DNA of 64,000 nt from Anoxybacillus mongoliensis (GCF_014201515.1 NZ_JACHEQ010000001.1:62001-126000); one strand, 5' to 3'; shown: positions 8,067 to 17,923, numbered from the stretch's first letter. The notes: generated by a model from the letters alone, not told the origin. Numbers and translations: made by a program.

Positions 8067-8499
8067 TGTTATGCATATATGCCCCGATGCCGATCGTTAA
8101 AACAAAAAGCAGTAAAAATATGTCCCCTGTTTCTAAACTAGCTGCTACGCTACATCCGAAACAAAAAAGAAGCGGCGTTTTCAGCCACTGTTCACCGCTG
8201 AACAACCACCATTCAAATAAACCGACCGTAAACGCCAATACGTACATCGTTCCGTCATTTAGCGAAAAATAATGACCAAATGCAAGAGCTCCCATCCATA
8301 GCGCAATGGCGGCCGGCAATAAAAGAAAAGCTTCGTGCTCACGTACACCGCGCTTGAACACATATATATGAACAATAAGTCCAAAAGAAAAAACAATAAC
8401 AGGCCATACGCTTGCATTATACCATTGAATGATGTGAAACGTTTCAAGCGTAAATACAATCAGTAAAGCTACAATAGCGATGACCGTTTGACGCATCAT
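8038..8499 (-). CDS. Small integral membrane protein of unknown function
   Basis: 153 residues with about five hydrophobic helices, for example TVIAIVALLIVFTLETFHII, VIVFSFGLIVHIYVF and FLLLFVLTIGIGAYM. Between them are short charged loops and Trp-rich stretches (GLFEWWLFSGEQWL). No catalytic or transport signature was recognised. It starts at tandem ATGs after AAGGGGGTGAA and lies 40 bp downstream of ykvI on the same strand, so the two may be co-transcribed. Confidence 0.75.
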   Translation of the reverse strand: MMRQTVIAIVALLIVFTLETFHIIQWYNASVWPVIVFSFGLIVHIYVFKRGVREHEAFLLLPAAIALWMGALAFGHYFSLNDGTMYVLAFTVGLFEWWLFSGEQWLKTPLLFCFGCSVAASLETGDIFLLLFVLTIGIGAYMHNTKNERANAH

Positions 8500-8538
8500 T
8501 TCACCCCCTTACATTCAATGTACTATACTTCTTTTTTT

Positions 8539-9534
8539 CTAGCTAGGCATTTTTCGATAGAAAAGCAAGAAAATAAATATGATGCTCATATATCCAAATA
8601 AAGGATATAACAAAGTGAGAAGCGAGTGATATCCGACTAAACTAAACGCATACATCGCCATCAAAAGCGCAATGAGGACAAAGATCGGTGTCCGAAAAAA
8701 AAGCGCTAGTTTTCGATGCAGTCCGAACACACCGGCAATAAATGAAGTGAAAATTTCACCGTAAATGATGACGACGTATAGACCATAAAATGATGCAAGC
8801 GAACGTTTCACTACTTCCGCCATCGGAATGCTGTAAGATTGCAAGTCTGGAAGCAAAGACAGAGCCAAATGACTGCTGAATAAAATGCCCATAAGCAATA
8901 TGCCACCAAGCCACCCTCCAAGTCGAATCGTTCGTTCATCTTTCACTTCTGTCGCAAGTGGAACGAGCACAACTTGTGCCATCGCTAAATTAAACGCGAC
9001 ATACGCAAACGGAGAAAAAAGCGCAGCAAACGGCGGTTTCGTCCAGACGATGTCGCCTCCGTTCATCATCGCAATGGACAAACTAAAGACGATCATCAGT
9101 GGCACAACGACCATATTGACGCTTAATATGCCATTTAAGCCAAATAACATCGTCACAAACGCAAGCAACATCGTAAACAAAAGCCCGACATGCGCCGGCA
9201 TATGAAGCTGTTCTTCAAACACCGCCCCTGCTCCCGACAACATAACAGACGTCACGCTAAATAGCACAACAAACATAAACAAATTGACAACTGCGCTCAT
9301 TTTTCCGAACAAATAGGCGTTGAATTGCTCATATGACCGCGCTTGAAGCCGATTGGCCATCACCATTAAACGCGTCCCGAAAAAAATAAATAGACCTCCG
9401 CTTCCTGCAATCATGACCGTCCCAATTGCTCCGTATTGCGTAAAAAATTGCACAATTTCTTTTCCGGTCGCAAAACCGGCACCAACGACTGTTCCGACAT
9501 ACACAAACGCAATTTGAATCGCTCGCATCCACAC
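8539..9534 (-). CDS. ykvI: YkvI-family membrane transporter
   Basis: About 331 residues with roughly ten membrane helices. The N-terminal stretch FVYVGTVVGAGFATGKEIVQ is typical of the LeuT/APC-like YkvI family of unknown substrate. Gene order supports the call, since clpE-ykvI-queCDEF are neighbours in B. subtilis (from memory). The frame is open to GTG 9549, but the GGGGGAG there is better read as the ribosome binding site for GTG 9534 (or ATG 9528). Confidence 0.8.
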   Translation of the reverse strand: MWMRAIQIAFVYVGTVVGAGFATGKEIVQFFTQYGAIGTVMIAGSGGLFIFFGTRLMVMANRLQARSYEQFNAYLFGKMSAVVNLFMFVVLFSVTSVMLSGAGAVFEEQLHMPAHVGLLFTMLLAFVTMLFGLNGILSVNMVVVPLMIVFSLSIAMMNGGDIVWTKPPFAALFSPFAYVAFNLAMAQVVLVPLATEVKDERTIRLGGWLGGILLMGILFSSHLALSLLPDLQSYSIPMAEVVKRSLASFYGLYVVIIYGEIFTSFIAGVFGLHRKLALFFRTPIFVLIALLMAMYAFSLVGYHSLLTLLYPLFGYMSIIFIFLLFYRKMPS

Positions 9535-9573
9535 GATACTCTCCCCCACTCGTCCATTTTTTCTATATATATG

Positions 9574-9606
9574 AAAAAAAACGGCGAATATTTTCCGCCG
9601 TTTTTC
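9574..9606. terminator. Terminator downstream of the FixH/YtkA-like lipoprotein gene
   Basis: An ACGGCG/CGCCGT stem is flanked by AAAAAAAA on one side and TTTTTCTT on the other, giving a T tract in either direction. On the minus strand it follows the lipoprotein stop at 9607 directly. Confidence 0.8.
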
Positions 9607-9981
9607 TTATTCCACTACTACATCAACTTTTGGCATATTGTGCATATTTTTTGCTGTCACATGTGCAACAACCGAATACGTCCCTTTCGTTGGGAACGTA
9701 TATCGCGCAACATATTTTCCGTCACCGACGTGTTTCCCTTCAATCATTTGCCGATCTTCTTCACCGTGTTTCCATACTTCAAACTTCACTTCTGAGGCAT
9801 CGGTCACTTTTTCATCACCATATGTGGCAAAACAAGCGAGTTCGACTTCTTGATTAACTGGGAGCTTTTCTTCGATCGCCATTTTGACGTCTAAATATGC
9901 CAGCTCTTCTTCTTCCGCTTTGTTCGCACAGCCAGCGACAACGAGTAAAGCAAATGCAAACAACAATAACCATTTTTTCAT
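9607..9981 (-). CDS. Lipoprotein with a FixH/YtkA-like domain
   Basis: 124 residues. The signal peptide MKKWLLLFAFALLVVAGC ends in the lipobox VAGC (Cys18), so the product is expected to be lipid-anchored outside the membrane. The mature part (DVKMAIEEKLPVNQEVEL ... GKYVARYTFPTKGTYSVVAH) is an immunoglobulin-like beta domain resembling YtkA/FixH, which is sometimes linked to metal, especially copper, handling. A His/Met-rich end (HVTAKNMHNMPKVDV) would fit metal binding but does not prove it. The ribosome site is AAGGGGATT. It is divergent from the beta-propeller lipoprotein gene. Confidence 0.75.
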   Translation of the reverse strand: MKKWLLLFAFALLVVAGCANKAEEEELAYLDVKMAIEEKLPVNQEVELACFATYGDEKVTDASEVKFEVWKHGEEDRQMIEGKHVGDGKYVARYTFPTKGTYSVVAHVTAKNMHNMPKVDVVVE

Positions 9982-10073
9982 TTGAATCCCCTTCCATGTT
10001 ACAATAGTTTCACAAAATAATCACAAATATTTGATACAATCATAATAAACATACTTGATGGAGGATGCGTGCA

Positions 10074-11048
10074 ATGCAAGTTCGTTTCTTTTTTCTGCTC
10101 ATGATCGTCGTTTTGTTGGCAAGTTGCGCCCCACAAACGTACACTCCGATTCCACGGGACAAATCGGTCGTTAGCGTCGTCAATATAAAAGAACAAAGCT
10201 TGTCATTTATTGATTATAACACGAAAAAACTTATTGCAACATGGAAGATGAAAAAACCGGTAACAAAAGCGATCCTACTTCCTGATAACGATACAGTGAT
10301 GTTATTCGGACAAGATATGGACGAAATGATCGCCTATTCATTATCGACAGGAACAGAAAAGAAACGATGGAACGTACATAAAGGCGTGACGGACATACTT
10401 GTCACCGCGCATGAGTTACTTGTTGTGAACGAAAAAGATAGTACGGTGTCGATCATGACGTTCGATGGGAAAGTGAAACATACGATCGCTACTCCCCCTT
10501 CCCCTTTTTCGATCATCGAAGATAAAAAACATCATCAATGGATCGTCATTCATTTTAAACAGGGCGCCATTTCATTCATTGACAAAGCGACAAAACGAGT
10601 GAAACGAACAGTCGATACGCTCGATTTTGCCGTGAGTGGCTTAGTCGTACCTGAAACCGATGAACTATGGGTTGGCGGGCATGGAAGCGGGGCGAATATT
10701 CAACAAGAAGCATATGTTCATTCACTTGTGGACGGGCGTTTGCTCACACGTGTGAAAGCGGAAACGATGCCGATTCAATTTGTACAGACGAACAAAACGA
10801 TATACGTGCTTTGCCACGGATCGAACATGCTATATGCATTTGATCCGAAAACGAAACATTTGATGCGCTCACTTGATATTGGCGCAAATCCTTTCGCCAT
10901 AGTAAAAGCAAAAAAGGAGCTCGTCATCGCAAGCTACGATGGCAATGAACTTATTTTTGTCGACGAAAAAACGTTAAAACAAACAAAAACGGTTTCTGTC
11001 GGACATGGACCGTTTTACATCTTTTTCCGTGGTGCGAAGGAGGAATAA
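10074..11048 (+). CDS. Lipoprotein with a YVTN-type beta-propeller
   Basis: 324 residues. The signal peptide MQVRFFFLLMIVVLLASC has lipobox LASC. The mature protein contains repeated blade-like segments (SVVNIKEQSLSFIDYNTKKL, DSTVSIMTFDGKV, GAISFIDKATKRVKRTV, ELIFVDEKTLKQTKTVSVG) typical of a seven-bladed YVTN/Lvp propeller. It probably acts on the outer face of the membrane as a sensor or scaffold. The start at 10074 has GGAGG 9 nt upstream; an in-frame ATG at 10065 abuts that site and is rejected. Its stop is 2 nt before the response regulator, so it likely supplies the extracellular part of that signalling system. Confidence 0.8.
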   Translation: MQVRFFFLLMIVVLLASCAPQTYTPIPRDKSVVSVVNIKEQSLSFIDYNTKKLIATWKMKKPVTKAILLPDNDTVMLFGQDMDEMIAYSLSTGTEKKRWNVHKGVTDILVTAHELLVVNEKDSTVSIMTFDGKVKHTIATPPSPFSIIEDKKHHQWIVIHFKQGAISFIDKATKRVKRTVDTLDFAVSGLVVPETDELWVGGHGSGANIQQEAYVHSLVDGRLLTRVKAETMPIQFVQTNKTIYVLCHGSNMLYAFDPKTKHLMRSLDIGANPFAIVKAKKELVIASYDGNELIFVDEKTLKQTKTVSVGHGPFYIFFRGAKEE

Positions 11049-11050
11049 GC

Positions 11051-11722
11051 ATGGCAACGATTTTAATTATTGACGATGAAAAAGATATGCGGGAATTGCT
11101 CCGCCTTTATTTAGAACCAGAAGGATTTACGTGCATTGAGGCAGAGGACGGCGAAGCAGGACTTGCCGAGTTTAATCGAAGACATGTCGATTTAATTTTA
11201 CTAGATATTATGATGCCAAAACTTGACGGCTACCGCTTTTGCATGCACGTACGCGAACGGTCACAAGTGCCAATCATTTTTTTAACAGCAAGAAGCGATG
11301 AGTGGGATCGCGTATATGGGCTAAAAATTGGTGCGGATGACTACATCGTGAAACCGTTTAGCCCTAATGAAGTTGTGGCACGTGTGCATGCTGTTCTTCG
11401 ACGAACGAAAGGAATAGATGCAACATCACAATATGAAGCAGGTCCGATTAGCATTGATGAAAAAGCTCGGAAAGTAAAGGTACATGGAAAACCGATTGTG
11501 TTAACGTTAAAAGAATTTGAACTTCTTGTGTTGTTTGTAAAACATCGCGGGCAAGTATTTACGCGCGAACAGTTGCTCGATCGCGTCTGGGGCATTCATT
11601 ACGTCGGCAGCACGCGCACCGTTGATACACATATTAAAACGTTGCGCATTAAATTAGGGGAAGCAGGACAACTCATCCAAACGGTATGGGGAGTGGGATA
11701 TAAATTTGATGAAACAATTTAA
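11051..11722 (+). CDS. OmpR/PhoB-family response regulator
   Basis: 223 residues. The receiver domain has the acidic pocket (IIDDEKD), phosphoacceptor Asp in LILLDIMMP, Thr in FLTARS and Lys in DDYIVKPFSP. The C-terminal winged helix includes LTLKEFELLVLFVKHRGQVF and the recognition region RVWGIHYVGSTRTVDTHIK. It acts as a DNA-binding regulator phosphorylated by the downstream kinase. Its ribosome site AAGGAGGAATAA overlaps the end of the lipoprotein gene, and it overlaps the kinase gene by 14 bp. Confidence 0.9.
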   Translation: MATILIIDDEKDMRELLRLYLEPEGFTCIEAEDGEAGLAEFNRRHVDLILLDIMMPKLDGYRFCMHVRERSQVPIIFLTARSDEWDRVYGLKIGADDYIVKPFSPNEVVARVHAVLRRTKGIDATSQYEAGPISIDEKARKVKVHGKPIVLTLKEFELLVLFVKHRGQVFTREQLLDRVWGIHYVGSTRTVDTHIKTLRIKLGEAGQLIQTVWGVGYKFDETI

Positions 11723-13115
11723 TTCCCTTTCACTACAACAAAAACTATGGCTAACGATTAGCGCTTTTTTAGTGCTAGCGGTGTTTCTTTTATATATCGT
11801 TGTCGTTTATATATATGAAAACATTTATATCGCCAACGTCGAACAACGTTTATTACACGAAGGAATGAACATTGCTGTAAAATATAAAGGCGGTGCACTC
11901 ACCGACTCGTTTCGCGACACCGTTTCCGTCATCAATGACGTATCCGATACGGAGATTGTACTTGTGAACAACCCGCGTGAATTAAGCGCGTGCTTACCGT
12001 TTGAAGTCGACCATCATTCCATTATTAGCGAGGCGGAACGACAACAATTACTTGCTGGGAAAACGGTCACGAAAAAAGGATATGAACAAACGTTTGATCG
12101 CCAAATCGTCGGCGTCATTATTCCGCTACTCGATGAACATCGCCTCATGGGCATTTTATATTTGTACGTTCCGCTCGCATCGATTGAAGATGTGCTTGAG
12201 CGTATTCAAACGTTCGTCATGATTGGCGGCATGCTTTTTTTATTCGTTACAGTGTTTGTCGGTCGAAAAATTGCGATGCACTTCACAAAACCGTTGCAAC
12301 ATATGCAACAAGCTGCTTACCGTGTCTCGCAAGGCGACTTCTCTGTCCAAGTCGATGTCAAAACGGAAGATGAAATTGGCCAATTAGCCAAAGCATTCAA
12401 TCAAATGGCGCATGCGCTAGCGAAAGAAGATGAACGAAAAAAAGAATTTTTAGCGAACGTTTCTCACGAATTACGCACGCCGCTAAGCTATGTGAAAGGA
12501 TATAGCGAAGCGCTATTAGATGGCGTCGTCAAAGAAGAAGCACAACAAAAGAAATATATGAAACTCATTTACCGTGAAGCAAGCCGCATGCAACGTCTCG
12601 TGCGTGATTTGCTCGATTTAGCGCAACTGGAAGGCACGTATCCGCTCGAGCGCACCCCGTTTTCAATCGCGCAACTCATCGAAGAAACGATGGAAAAATA
12701 CGAACCGATGTTGCAAGAAAAGGAAATTCATCTTTGTATCGACCTCGATCACGACTTAATCGTTGATGGCGATCCAGACCGTATCGAACAAGTGTTGCAA
12801 AATTTACTTGATAATGCGTTGCGCTACACTCCTTCTGGCGGCACAATTTCGTTGCGCACTGTAAATAAGCATCCGATGTGCGAGCTCGTCATTTCCGATT
12901 CGGGACAAGGGATGTCAAAAGAAGATATGGAACGATTAGGCGAACGATTTTTCCGCGCCGACCGCTCACGCTCGCGCAAGCACGGTGGCACAGGGCTTGG
13001 CATTGCGATCGTCAAACAAATTGTCAAACTACACGGTGGCTCCATTCGTTTTGAAAGCGAACAAGGAAAAGGAACGACCGTACACATTGAATTGCCACTA
13101 TATGACGAATCATAG
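11709..13115 (+). CDS. Sensor histidine kinase partner of the adjacent response regulator
   Basis: 468 residues. Membrane helices lie at about residues 15-37 and 163-184, enclosing about 125 extracellular residues. HAMP (KPLQHMQQAAYRVSQGDFSV) follows, then HisKA with FLANVSHELRTPLSYVKGY (phospho-His near residue 255). The HATPase has N box LDNALRY, G1 SDSGQGMS and G2 GGTGLGIAI. The ATG at 11709 lies inside the regulator gene; a TTG one codon upstream is also in frame. The inducer is unknown. Linkage to a beta-propeller lipoprotein suggests an envelope signal. Confidence 0.9.
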   Translation: MKQFNSLSLQQKLWLTISAFLVLAVFLLYIVVVYIYENIYIANVEQRLLHEGMNIAVKYKGGALTDSFRDTVSVINDVSDTEIVLVNNPRELSACLPFEVDHHSIISEAERQQLLAGKTVTKKGYEQTFDRQIVGVIIPLLDEHRLMGILYLYVPLASIEDVLERIQTFVMIGGMLFLFVTVFVGRKIAMHFTKPLQHMQQAAYRVSQGDFSVQVDVKTEDEIGQLAKAFNQMAHALAKEDERKKEFLANVSHELRTPLSYVKGYSEALLDGVVKEEAQQKKYMKLIYREASRMQRLVRDLLDLAQLEGTYPLERTPFSIAQLIEETMEKYEPMLQEKEIHLCIDLDHDLIVDGDPDRIEQVLQNLLDNALRYTPSGGTISLRTVNKHPMCELVISDSGQGMSKEDMERLGERFFRADRSRSRKHGGTGLGIAIVKQIVKLHGGSIRFESEQGKGTTVHIELPLYDES

Positions 13116-13151
13116 TAAAATGTATGTATGACATTTGAAGGAGGAAAAGAG

Positions 13152-14006
13152 ATGAAAGTACATGCACTCCCGATTGATTGCGTGCGCCTGTTTGAATCGA
13201 TGGAACGGTCGTTTGCGATGATTTTGTTTCGTCCTGATACAACGGTATTATGGGCAAACGACGCGTTTCTTCATACGATGGGCTATACTGAACAACAAGT
13301 GCTCGGTATATCCCACCGTCAATTTTGTCTTCCAGAATACGCTAACAGCTACGCGTATACAGAGTTTTGGAATCGTCTAAAAAATAAACAACCGTTTTAC
13401 GGCACGGTACAACGTGTTACTCGTCATGGGAAACATATATGGCTCGAAGCCTTGTATACCCCTGTGTTAAACGACAACGGTGAATTGGAGGCGATATTCA
13501 AACTTGCCACTGATGTTACCGACCGTCAAAACACGTTAAATGAAGAGTTTGCAAGTTTACTTGAAGAAATGAATGCGAGCACAAACGATATTCACCAAAC
13601 GTCGCAACTGATTCATGAACATCTTCAACTACTAAGCCAAAAAGCCGAACGCGTAAGCAAAAGTACCGAACAAATCCAATCGGTCATTTCGTTTGTAAAA
13701 GACATTGCAATGCAGTCGAACTTGCTCGGATTAAATGCTGCCATCGAAGCCGCTCGTGCTGGTGAACACGGTCGCGGTTTTGCGATCGTCGCAGAAGAAG
13801 TGCGCAAAATGGCAGAAAAAAGCAAAACGTCCGCGGAAGATATTTCTGAACAGCTCAATCACATTACAAGCTCGGTGTTAGAAATGGTTCATATGCTCGA
13901 AGAAGTGGCGGAAAAAATAAACAATAGCACCGAAGCGATCGACGAACTTCATCAAGTGCAGCAACATATGGTGAAAATTACAGATAAATTGACGAAACTT
14001 TTGTAA
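13152..14006 (+). CDS. Soluble PAS-domain chemoreceptor
   Basis: 284 residues with no membrane segment. A PAS domain fills the first 120 residues ([20 protein letters not shown] and a closing [17 protein letters not shown]). A short MCP signalling domain has the tip [20 protein letters not shown]. It may sense a redox state or small ligand inside the cell and signal through CheW/CheA. The ATG at 13152 follows AAGGAGG; an upstream in-frame ATG (13128) lacks a site. It lies 36 bp after the kinase gene, so it may be the last gene of that operon. Confidence 0.88.
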   Translation: MKVHALPIDCVRLFESMERSFAMILFRPDTTVLWANDAFLHTMGYTEQQVLGISHRQFCLPEYANSYAYTEFWNRLKNKQPFYGTVQRVTRHGKHIWLEALYTPVLNDNGELEAIFKLATDVTDRQNTLNEEFASLLEEMNASTNDIHQTSQLIHEHLQLLSQKAERVSKSTEQIQSVISFVKDIAMQSNLLGLNAAIEAARAGEHGRGFAIVAEEVRKMAEKSKTSAEDISEQLNHITSSVLEMVHMLEEVAEKINNSTEAIDELHQVQQHMVKITDKLTKLL

Positions 14007-14007
14007 C

Positions 14008-14030
14008 TGCCCTTTGCGGCAATTTTTTTT
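14008..14030 (+). terminator. Weak terminator after the PAS chemoreceptor gene
   Basis: A short TGCC/GGCA stem is followed by TTTTTTTT. The stem is only 4-5 bp, so efficiency is doubtful. It separates this gene from the clpE promoter about 30 bp later. Confidence 0.5.
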
Positions 14031-14058
14031 CGTCCTAAAAAAATTTTTTAAAAAGGTC

Positions 14059-14115
14059 TTGAAAGTCAAAAAAGGTCAAATTATAATAAAGACAGAAAGG
14101 TCAAATATAGTCAAA
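14059..14115 (+). promoter_or_regulatory. clpE promoter with two CtsR operators
   Basis: The -35 TTGAAA (14059-14064) and -10 TATAAT (14082-14087) are 17 bp apart. Two exact matches to the CtsR heptad repeat (A/G)GTCAAA-N3-(A/G)GTCAAA occur: 14064-14080 inside the promoter spacer and 14099-14115 just after the start site. A further GTCAAA lies at 14116-14121. CtsR binding here would block transcription until heat or protein stress, as known for B. subtilis clpE. Confidence 0.93.
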
Positions 14116-14136
14116 GTCAAAAGGAGGTTGGTGCCT

Positions 14137-16224
14137 ATGATGTGCCAAGTATGTAAACAAAAACAAGCAAACGTCTTTTTACACGTGCAAGTCAATAACG
14201 AAAAACAACAATTACACCTTTGCGATGCGTGCTATGAAAAACAAAAACAACAATTAAAAGTTCCAGCGGGATTCCACTTCGATCGTTTCGACCAATGGTT
14301 CTCCGACTTTTTCACACCACTTACAGAACATTCCCATATCCAGCAACAAACAGAGCAAAAACAACCGAAACGAAACGGATTGCTTGACCAATTCGGTCGC
14401 AACTTAACACAACTTGCGAAAGCCGGTCTCATCGATCCTGTTATCGGACGGGATAAAGAAATTGAACGCGTCATCGAAATTTTAAATCGCCGCAATAAAA
14501 ACAATCCGGTGTTAATCGGTGAGCCGGGCGTCGGGAAAACAGCGATCGTCGAAGGATTAGCGCTCAAAATTGTCGAAGGGTCTGTTCCTACGAAATTATT
14601 AAATAAAGAAGTGTACGTGCTTGACGTCGCATCGTTAGTCGCCAATACAGGCATTCGCGGTCAATTTGAAGAGCGAATGAAACAACTCATTGCCGAATTG
14701 CAAGAGCGGAAAAACGTCATTTTGTTCATTGACGAAATTCATTTACTTGTCGGTGCTGGTTCAGCCGAAGGTTCAATGGATGCAAGCAACATTTTAAAGC
14801 CGACGCTCGCTCGCGGTGAATTACAAATCATTGGTGCAACAACGTTAAAAGAATATCGCCAAATTGAAAAAGACGCTGCGCTTGAACGTCGCTTCCAGCC
14901 TGTCATCGTTCACGAACCAACAATCGAACAAGCCATCGACATTTTAAAAGGCATTCAGCCAAAATATGAACAATTCCACCAAGTGAAATATACAGATGAA
15001 GCGATTCACGCTTGCGTCACGTTGTCGCATCGCTACATTCAAGACCGCTTCCTTCCTGACAAAGCGATTGACTTGTTAGACGAAGCTGGTTCAAAAGTAA
15101 GCTTACAAGCGATGCCGACAAACAAGGAAGCAATCGAACAACGTCTCGAACAAATAAGAAAAGAAAAAGAAAAAGCCGCGCAAGAAGAAAACTACGAACT
15201 TGCGGCAAAATTGCGCACCGAAGAATTGCAGCTTGAAAAACAATTACAACAAAACGGACAAGCAGAACAACCTATCGTTGATGTTACTCACATTCAACAA
15301 ATCATTGAAGAAAAAACAGGCATTCCAGTCGGAAAATTACAAGCTGATGAACAAGCGAAAATGAAACATTTAGAAGAAAACTTAGCGAAAAAAGTGATCG
15401 GTCAAGAAGAAGCGGTGAAAAAAATCGCAAAAGCGATTCGTCGAAGCCGCGCAGGATTAAAAGCGAAAAACCGTCCGATCGGTTCGTTCTTGTTCGTTGG
15501 TCCAACGGGTGTCGGTAAAACAGAATTGTCCAAAACGCTTGCGGAACAATTGTTCGGTTCGAAAGACGCAATGATTCGGTTAGACATGAGTGAATATATG
15601 GAAAAACATGCGGTCGCAAAACTCATCGGTGCGCCTCCTGGCTACATTGGTCATGAAGAAGCGGGACAATTAACGGAAAAAGTGCGCCGCAACCCTTACA
15701 GCATCATCTTACTTGATGAAATGGAAAAAGCCCATCCAGACGTACAACATATGTTCTTACAAATTTTAGAAGACGGTCGTTTAACAGATAGCCAAGGTCG
15801 TACTGTCAGCTTTAAAGATACGGTCATCATTATGACATCGAACGCTGGCACAAACATCGAAGGCGACTTGCTCCAACGTCTCGGTCTATACTTTAAACCG
15901 GAATTTTTAAACCGTCTCGATGCGATTATCGAATTTAAACCGCTTGAAAAAACACACATGTTGCAAATTGTTGACTTAATGCTCGAAGAATTGCAACGTA
16001 CACTCGCTGAACAGCAAGTGACGATGACGATTAGCGACAAAGCGAAAGAAAAATTAGCTGAACTTGGCTATCATCCAACATTTGGCGCTCGTCCACTCCG
16101 CCGCGTCATTCAAGAACATGTCGAAGATGAAATTGCCGACGTGTTGCTTGATGAACAACATGTACGCACGATCCACATCGATGTAGAAGACGACCGCATC
16201 GTTGTAAAAGCTGAAAAAGCCTAA
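14137..16224 (+). CDS. clpE: ClpE, ATP-dependent Clp protease ATPase subunit
   Basis: 695 residues. ClpE is a stress-induced HSP100 unfoldase that feeds ClpP and helps inactivate CtsR. The N-terminal zinc finger CQVCKQKQ ... LCDACYEK distinguishes it from ClpC. AAA-1 has Walker [11 protein letters not shown] and Walker [10 protein letters not shown]. The linker carries a UVR motif ([16 protein letters not shown]), and AAA-2 has [10 protein letters not shown] and [11 protein letters not shown]. The C-terminal D2 domain ends in [11 protein letters not shown]. The ATG at 14137 is 9 nt after AAGGAGG; a long upstream frame running back over the CtsR boxes is rejected. Confidence 0.97.
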   Translation: MMCQVCKQKQANVFLHVQVNNEKQQLHLCDACYEKQKQQLKVPAGFHFDRFDQWFSDFFTPLTEHSHIQQQTEQKQPKRNGLLDQFGRNLTQLAKAGLIDPVIGRDKEIERVIEILNRRNKNNPVLIGEPGVGKTAIVEGLALKIVEGSVPTKLLNKEVYVLDVASLVANTGIRGQFEERMKQLIAELQERKNVILFIDEIHLLVGAGSAEGSMDASNILKPTLARGELQIIGATTLKEYRQIEKDAALERRFQPVIVHEPTIEQAIDILKGIQPKYEQFHQVKYTDEAIHACVTLSHRYIQDRFLPDKAIDLLDEAGSKVSLQAMPTNKEAIEQRLEQIRKEKEKAAQEENYELAAKLRTEELQLEKQLQQNGQAEQPIVDVTHIQQIIEEKTGIPVGKLQADEQAKMKHLEENLAKKVIGQEEAVKKIAKAIRRSRAGLKAKNRPIGSFLFVGPTGVGKTELSKTLAEQLFGSKDAMIRLDMSEYMEKHAVAKLIGAPPGYIGHEEAGQLTEKVRRNPYSIILLDEMEKAHPDVQHMFLQILEDGRLTDSQGRTVSFKDTVIIMTSNAGTNIEGDLLQRLGLYFKPEFLNRLDAIIEFKPLEKTHMLQIVDLMLEELQRTLAEQQVTMTISDKAKEKLAELGYHPTFGARPLRRVIQEHVEDEIADVLLDEQHVRTIHIDVEDDRIVVKAEKA

Positions 16225-16247
16225 TCCGCACATGGATTAGGCTTTTA
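16212..16247. terminator. Bidirectional terminator between clpE and the TetR gene
   Basis: AAAAGCCTAATCC and GGATTAGGCTTTT form a 13-bp stem. The stem contains the stop codons of both convergent genes. Confidence 0.9.
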
Positions 16248-16884
16248 GTCCATTCATCAAAAACTGAATCGTTCGTTCCATTTCTTGTTCATCATCCCAC
16301 GGATAATCGGGCATGATTAAAAAACGTGTCGCTAAAAATCCAGCAATTGTTGTAATTGTCAAGCGAATAATCGTTTCAGGAGGGAGCAGCGCGAGCTCCC
16401 CTTTTTGTTGGAAATGTTCAACAATTTGTTTAAATTTATCGTACACGTGATTGATAAAAATCGTTTGAAACTGCACTTTAATATCGCTGTGAAACGCCAT
16501 CTCTTGCCACAATACACGAATCGCAGGCAAATATGTTTTCACAAATTCATACCTGTTTTTAAAAACAGCACGCACAAATTGTTCGTAATGCTCGTACTCA
16601 TTTTCAAACACATCTTTGACGAATTTTTTTGCTAAAAACGGCGCAACGGATTGAAATAACGTCGGCTTTACAATCGCTAACAACAAATCTTTTTTCGTTT
16701 TATAATGGCGAAAAATCGTCCCTTCAGCGACACCTGCCCGCTTGGCAATTTCACTTGTCGATGTCGCGGCATACCCTTTTTCTGCAAACATTTCAATTGC
16801 TGCTTGTAAAATGTTCAATTGTTTTTCGCTTAACTGTTGTTCTTCGACATTCAACAAATCAAACAACCATTTTCGTTCGTCCAT
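16237..16884 (-). CDS. TetR-family repressor of the adjacent ABC exporter
   Basis: 215 residues. The N-terminal helix-turn-helix is FAEKGYAATSTSEIAKRAGV followed by AEGTIFRHYKTKKDLLLAIV, typical of TetR. The C-terminal helical domain would bind the inducer. It is the last gene of an operon with the ABC permease and ATPase, whose promoter carries a matching palindrome, so it most likely represses its own operon. A GTG one codon upstream (16887) is an alternative start. Confidence 0.88.
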   Translation of the reverse strand: MDERKWLFDLLNVEEQQLSEKQLNILQAAIEMFAEKGYAATSTSEIAKRAGVAEGTIFRHYKTKKDLLLAIVKPTLFQSVAPFLAKKFVKDVFENEYEHYEQFVRAVFKNRYEFVKTYLPAIRVLWQEMAFHSDIKVQFQTIFINHVYDKFKQIVEHFQQKGELALLPPETIIRLTITTIAGFLATRFLIMPDYPWDDEQEMERTIQFLMNGLKA

Positions 16885-16891
16885 CACAACC

Positions 16892-17923
16892 TCACAACTT
16901 TCGATATTTCTTTAATGCTAATACATTTAATACCATAAATAAAAGCGAAAAGCCAACTAAAACGTATACGTCGAACGAAATCGCTTCCCAACCTTTGCCG
17001 CGAATCATAATTTCCCTTAACGCATCTGCTCCGTAATATAACGGCATCGCAACCCCAATGGAACGAAGCCACGGTTCCATCGTATCTAAGTTAAACAGCC
17101 CGGAGAAAAACACTTGCGGAACGACAACGAGCGGAATAAATTGAATCATTTGCAGTTCGTTGTTCGCAAATGCGGACAATAACGTCCCTAATGTGAGCGC
17201 CGTCATCGCTAATAAAAACGTAATGAGTAGCACATAACCGAACGAGCCTTCCATCATCATATTTAACACGTGGATGGCAAACCAAGAAATTAAACTTGCT
17301 TGAATCGTTGTAAATATCCCAAAACCGATAACGTAGCCGATGACGATTTCCCATCGTTTTAATGGCGTTGCTAGCAATCGCTCGAGCGTGCCGCTCGTCC
17401 GTTCACGTAAAAACGATACCCCGGCAATTAAAAAGACGAAAAAGAAAATGAAAAAGCCGATGAGTACGGGACCGAAATTGTCAAATAGCGCCATATGTTC
17501 TGAACCGTACATATATACCGTATCAATCGTTAACGTTTGTTTCATCGGCGGCATAAGCGATTGCGCTGCTTTTTGCACCGTCATCAGCACCTGTTTGCTA
17601 ACGGACGGGTCACTTCCTTCAAGCGTCAGGCGCAACGTCGCTTTGTCCATTTCAATAAACGCATCGATTTGTTGTTCGTCCAGTTTATCCATCGCCTTCG
17701 TTTTTGTCATTGTCGCTACGTGTGCATCCGCTTCTTTTAATGCATCAACAAGCTGTTGCGGTACGTTTGAATCAATCGCCATGTGCGGTTCATACGTCTC
17801 ACCGTTAAACACTAAATCCATTAAAAACAACACAAACATCGGTGCGACAATCATTAACGCAAGCGTTCGTTTGTCGCGAAAAAACTGTCGAATAATACGG
17901 ACGACAATCGCTTGTATTCTCAT
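16892..17923 (-). CDS. ABC-2 type exporter permease
   Basis: 343 residues. One N-terminal membrane helix (LALMIVAPMFVLFLMDLVF), a large extracellular loop of about 140 residues, then five more helices from GFFIFFFVFLIAGVSF onward. The FLRERTSGTLERLLATPL motif is the hallmark of ABC-2 permeases of the drug/lipid efflux (YhgE/NodJ/DrrB-like) group. It overlaps the ATPase gene by 4 bp (ATGA) and precedes the TetR gene, so the three act together. Probably exports a toxic hydrophobic compound; the substrate is unknown. Confidence 0.88.
   Translation of the reverse strand: MRIQAIVVRIIRQFFRDKRTLALMIVAPMFVLFLMDLVFNGETYEPHMAIDSNVPQQLVDALKEADAHVATMTKTKAMDKLDEQQIDAFIEMDKATLRLTLEGSDPSVSKQVLMTVQKAAQSLMPPMKQTLTIDTVYMYGSEHMALFDNFGPVLIGFFIFFFVFLIAGVSFLRERTSGTLERLLATPLKRWEIVIGYVIGFGIFTTIQASLISWFAIHVLNMMMEGSFGYVLLITFLLAMTALTLGTLLSAFANNELQMIQFIPLVVVPQVFFSGLFNLDTMEPWLRSIGVAMPLYYGADALREIMIRGKGWEAISFDVYVLVGFSLLFMVLNVLALKKYRKL

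Noticed and set aside
14014-14136. N-terminal extension of ClpE to 14014
   Set aside because: It would run through the promoter and both CtsR operators; ATG 14137 has the ribosome site and the conserved zinc finger start.
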